Below, piece after piece: positions 49,915 through 52,236 of a DNA stretch of 52,236 bases. The notes below the pieces were generated by a model, which saw nothing but the letters and a program-made list of their open reading frames with translations, made no database searches and was not told the origin of the DNA. Position 1 is the stretch's first letter, and each line of letters begins with the position of its first letter. A program made the position numbers and the translations under genes. Source of the stretch: an uncultured Chthonomonadales bacterium (lineage in GTDB: Bacteria > Armatimonadota > Chthonomonadetes > Chthonomonadales > CAJBBX01); NCBI GenBank assembly GCA_938005745.1, contig CALLMM010000005.1:97895-150130 (forward strand). Direction: 5' to 3'.

Positions 49915-52236
49915 ATGAAGAGCCTGTTTGCGCTGACAGGGGCGTTTCTGGTGATCGCGGGCATCGCTTCCGCAGAGGAGGCGACGCTGCAGATACACAC
50001 AGACCGCACGGGGATAAAGATCAGTCCGACGCTCTACGGCATCTTCTTCGAGGAGATCAACCACGCGGGAGACGGCGGACTCTATGCCGAACTGATTCAG
50101 AACCGCTCCTTTGAGGACTCCGCCGCTGCGCCGGCGGCGTGGAGCGCGGTGCAGTCGGGGGAGATGCGGGGCAGCTTGACGCTGGATGAGTCGCGCCCGC
50201 TCAATCCGCGCAACCGACGGTCGCTGCGGGTGGAGGCGACGGGGAGGAACGGACGTTTCGGAGCCGCCAATGGCGGATACTGGGGCATTGCGCTTCGCAG
50301 GGGCGAGACCTATCAGCTCTCGTTCTACGCCCGGGGAAGCGCGGAGATGCGTTCGCCGCTCACGGTGAGCCTGGAGAGCGCGTCCGGCAAAGTCTATGCG
50401 CAGAAGCGGATCCGCGGGCTTACGGAGGAGTGGAAGCAGTTTCGCGCCGCGCTGCGCGCGCCTTCGGAGGATGCCTCCGCCCGGCTAGTGATCGCGACGG
50501 ATTCGCCGGGAATCTTCTGGCTGGATGTCGTCTCCCTCTTCCCGCAGAACACCTGGAAGCGGCGCCCCAACGGTCTGCGTGCCGACCTGATGCAGCTTCT
50601 CCACGACCTCAAGCCCGCCTTTGTGCGCTTCCCCGGCGGCTGTTTCGTGGAGGGCGACAAGCTGGCGAACGCCTTCCGATGGAAAACGACTATCGGCGAC
50701 ATCAGCGAGCGTGTGCCGCACTGGAACCTCTGGGGCTACTGGTCCACCAACGGGCTGGGACTGCACGAGTATCTGCAGATGTGCGAGGACCTGGGCGCGG
50801 AGCCGATGTACGTCATCAACTGCGGCATGTCCCACTCCGATCATGTTCCGATGGAGAGTATGCAGGAGTGGATTCAGGACGCGCTGGACGTGGTGGAGTA
50901 CGCCAACGGTCCGGTTACGAGCCGGTGGGGCGCGCTGCGGGCGAAGAACGGTCATCCCGAGCCGTTCAACCTGAAGTATCTGGAGATCGGTAACGAGAAC
51001 GGCGGACCGATCTACGAGGAGCGGTACGCGCTCTTCTACCGCGCGCTGAAGGAGCGGTATCCGGAGATACAGCTGATCTCCAACGTACCGCTTCAGAATC
51101 AACCGGTGGAGATCCGCGACGACCACTACTATAACAGCCCGGAGTGGTTTCTGGTCAACACGAACCTCTACGATCAGGCGGACCGCCGGGGACCGAAGAT
51201 CTACGTCGGGGAGTATGCGGTAACGGTCAACTGCGGACAGGGCAATCTGCGTGCTGCGCTGGCGGAGGCGGCGTTCATGATCGGGCTGGAGCGAAACTCC
51301 GATATCGTCACGATGGCGTCCTACGCGCCACTCTTCGTCAACGTGAATGACCGCAAGTGGAATCCGGACGCGATCTGCTTCGACAGCGCGCGCAGCTACG
51401 GCACGCCCTCCTATCATGTGCAGAAGCTCTTCAGTCTGAACCGCCCGGATGTAACGGTTCCCGTTACGCTCACCAGCACGCCCCGCGCGGAGAAGCCGGT
51501 CGGAGGCGCGATCGGGCTGGCGACCTGGGAGACACAGGCGGAATATCGAGAGGTGCGTGTTACCCGCGACGGCGAGACCCTCTACGCCGACGACTTCGCG
51601 CAGGGCGCGCCCGGATGGCGGGTCTATCGCGGAGAGTGGAAGGCGCAGGACGGATCGTATCGGCAGACGGGGACGGGGATTGACCTGCGCGCCATCGCCG
51701 GAGACCCGCGCTGGAGCGACTACACGATCCAGCTGAAAGCCAGAAAGATCGGCGGCGCGGAGGGCTTTCTGATCATGTTTCGCGTACGCGACGACGGCAA
51801 CTGGTACTGGTGGAATCTCGGAGGGTGGGGCAACGTCCGCCACGCCATCGAAAAGAGCGTCAACGGCGGCAAGTCCATCGTCGGCGCGCCGGTTCCGGGA
51901 CGCATCGAGACGGATCGCTGGTACGATATTCGGATTGAACTGCGCGGACGGCGCATTCAGTGCTATCTGGACGGCAGGCGGATACACGATGTCGAGGACG
52001 CTGGAATCCAGACGATGACGGCGATTGCCGGACGCGACACGCGCACCGGCGAACTGGTGGTGAAGGTGGTGAATGCGGAGGATGTCCCGCGCACAACCGC
52101 CATCACTCTGGAGGGAGCGGAGACCTATGTGCCGGAAGCCCGCGCCATCGTTCTCACGAGCAATCACCCGGATGACGAGAACTCCTTCTCGCAGCCGTTC
52201 AAGGTCGCGCCGGTGACCACGACCATTCGCGGCGTC
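49915..52236 (+). CDS. Exported alpha-L-arabinofuranosidase, GH51, with inserted LamG/DUF1080-like domain (3' end outside window)
   Basis: This frame is open from ATG 49915 to the right edge (774 codons visible). It starts with a signal peptide (MKSLFALTGAFLVIAGIASA). The GH51 catalytic part shows TLYGIFFEEINHAGDGGLYA near the N-terminus, then a CBM4-like beta segment (about 65-205). The barrel has FVRFPGGCFVEG, the acid/base E361 in LEIGNENG, and the nucleophile E433 in VGEYA. After about residue 560 comes a concanavalin-like segment (DDFAQGAPGWRVYRGEWKA to about 700) resembling DUF1080/LamG modules. It probably releases L-arabinofuranosyl residues from arabinan or arabinoxylan. GAGGG precedes the start. 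Confidence 0.9.
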   Translation, partial: MKSLFALTGAFLVIAGIASAEEATLQIHTDRTGIKISPTLYGIFFEEINHAGDGGLYAELIQNRSFEDSAAAPAAWSAVQSGEMRGSLTLDESRPLNPRNRRSLRVEATGRNGRFGAANGGYWGIALRRGETYQLSFYARGSAEMRSPLTVSLESASGKVYAQKRIRGLTEEWKQFRAALRAPSEDASARLVIATDSPGIFWLDVVSLFPQNTWKRRPNGLRADLMQLLHDLKPAFVRFPGGCFVEGDKLANAFRWKTTIGDISERVPHWNLWGYWSTNGLGLHEYLQMCEDLGAEPMYVINCGMSHSDHVPMESMQEWIQDALDVVEYANGPVTSRWGALRAKNGHPEPFNLKYLEIGNENGGPIYEERYALFYRALKERYPEIQLISNVPLQNQPVEIRDDHYYNSPEWFLVNTNLYDQADRRGPKIYVGEYAVTVNCGQGNLRAALAEAAFMIGLERNSDIVTMASYAPLFVNVNDRKWNPDAICFDSARSYGTPSYHVQKLFSLNRPDVTVPVTLTSTPRAEKPVGGAIGLATWETQAEYREVRVTRDGETLYADDFAQGAPGWRVYRGEWKAQDGSYRQTGTGIDLRAIAGDPRWSDYTIQLKARKIGGAEGFLIMFRVRDDGNWYWWNLGGWGNVRHAIEKSVNGGKSIVGAPVPGRIETDRWYDIRIELRGRRIQCYLDGRRIHDVEDAGIQTMTAIAGRDTRTGELVVKVVNAEDVPRTTAITLEGAETYVPEARAIVLTSNHPDDENSFSQPFKVAPVTTTIRGV

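Overview
The window looks like a chromosomal segment of a GC-rich, free-living heterotrophic bacterium, most likely a member of the Armatimonadota (my inference; no rRNA or other decisive marker is present). Supporting signs are a PEP-CTERM surface protein, a UPF0182 membrane protein, a tricorn-type protease, many exported carbohydrate-active proteins with lipoprotein or Sec signals, and frequent TTG/GTG starts. No tRNA, rRNA, integrase, transposase or CRISPR array was recognised.

Region by region. (1) 1-5180 is the 3' end of a BREX-like phage-defence operon: the C-terminal part of a long coiled-coil protein, a PglZ-domain putative phosphatase, and a 470-residue-class BrxL-like AAA+ protein, closed by a perfect 15-bp hairpin terminator. 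It is visibly AT-richer than the rest and was probably acquired horizontally. (2) 5262-8287 is a four-gene cluster: ECF sigma factor, single-pass membrane protein (probable anti-sigma), an exported secretin-N-like/zinc-ribbon protein and an exported Spy/CpxP-like helical protein. (3) 8346-10390 (minus) is a purine-nucleoside pair: a PfkB/adenosine kinase-like protein and an adenosine deaminase family protein. (4) 10484-11815 is the rplJ-rplL operon with a clear promoter, L10 leader, attenuator-like hairpin and terminator. (5) 11849-18186 (minus) is a five-gene envelope/polysaccharide operon: polysaccharide deacetylase lipoprotein, YkgJ-like cysteine cluster protein, beta-propeller lipoprotein, GH5-like lipoprotein and a GT-C-like membrane protein. 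Its promoter is divergent from that of dtd. (6) 18404-28391 holds dtd, a TPR protein, a PilZ protein, a HEAT-like exported protein, UPF0182 and the tricorn homolog.

(7) 28392-35944 is an accessory stretch: SMP-30 lactonase, DegT/DnrJ aminotransferase, PEP-CTERM protein, Gfo/Idh/MocA oxidoreductase, a small ORF behind a large inverted repeat, a BtrH-like/HEAT protein and a small unknown protein. Its spacers carry a dispersed palindromic repeat family and a degenerate AT-rich tandem repeat. (8) 35977-41704 (minus) encodes an ASCH-domain protein and two very large exported proteins, one GH42-like. (9) 42100-48819 is a cell-wall and housekeeping block: G5-3D protein, rsmA/ksgA, PBP2, PBP1A (possibly leaderless) and a DciA-like protein with a zinc finger. 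(10) 48871-52236 holds a PhyH dioxygenase and, divergently, a GH51 arabinofuranosidase that runs off the right edge.

The genes fit a polysaccharide-degrading lifestyle: several exported glycosidase-like proteins feed sugars to cytoplasmic oxidoreductase, aminotransferase and lactonase functions. Alongside are envelope synthesis, an envelope-sensing sigma cluster and a defence island.
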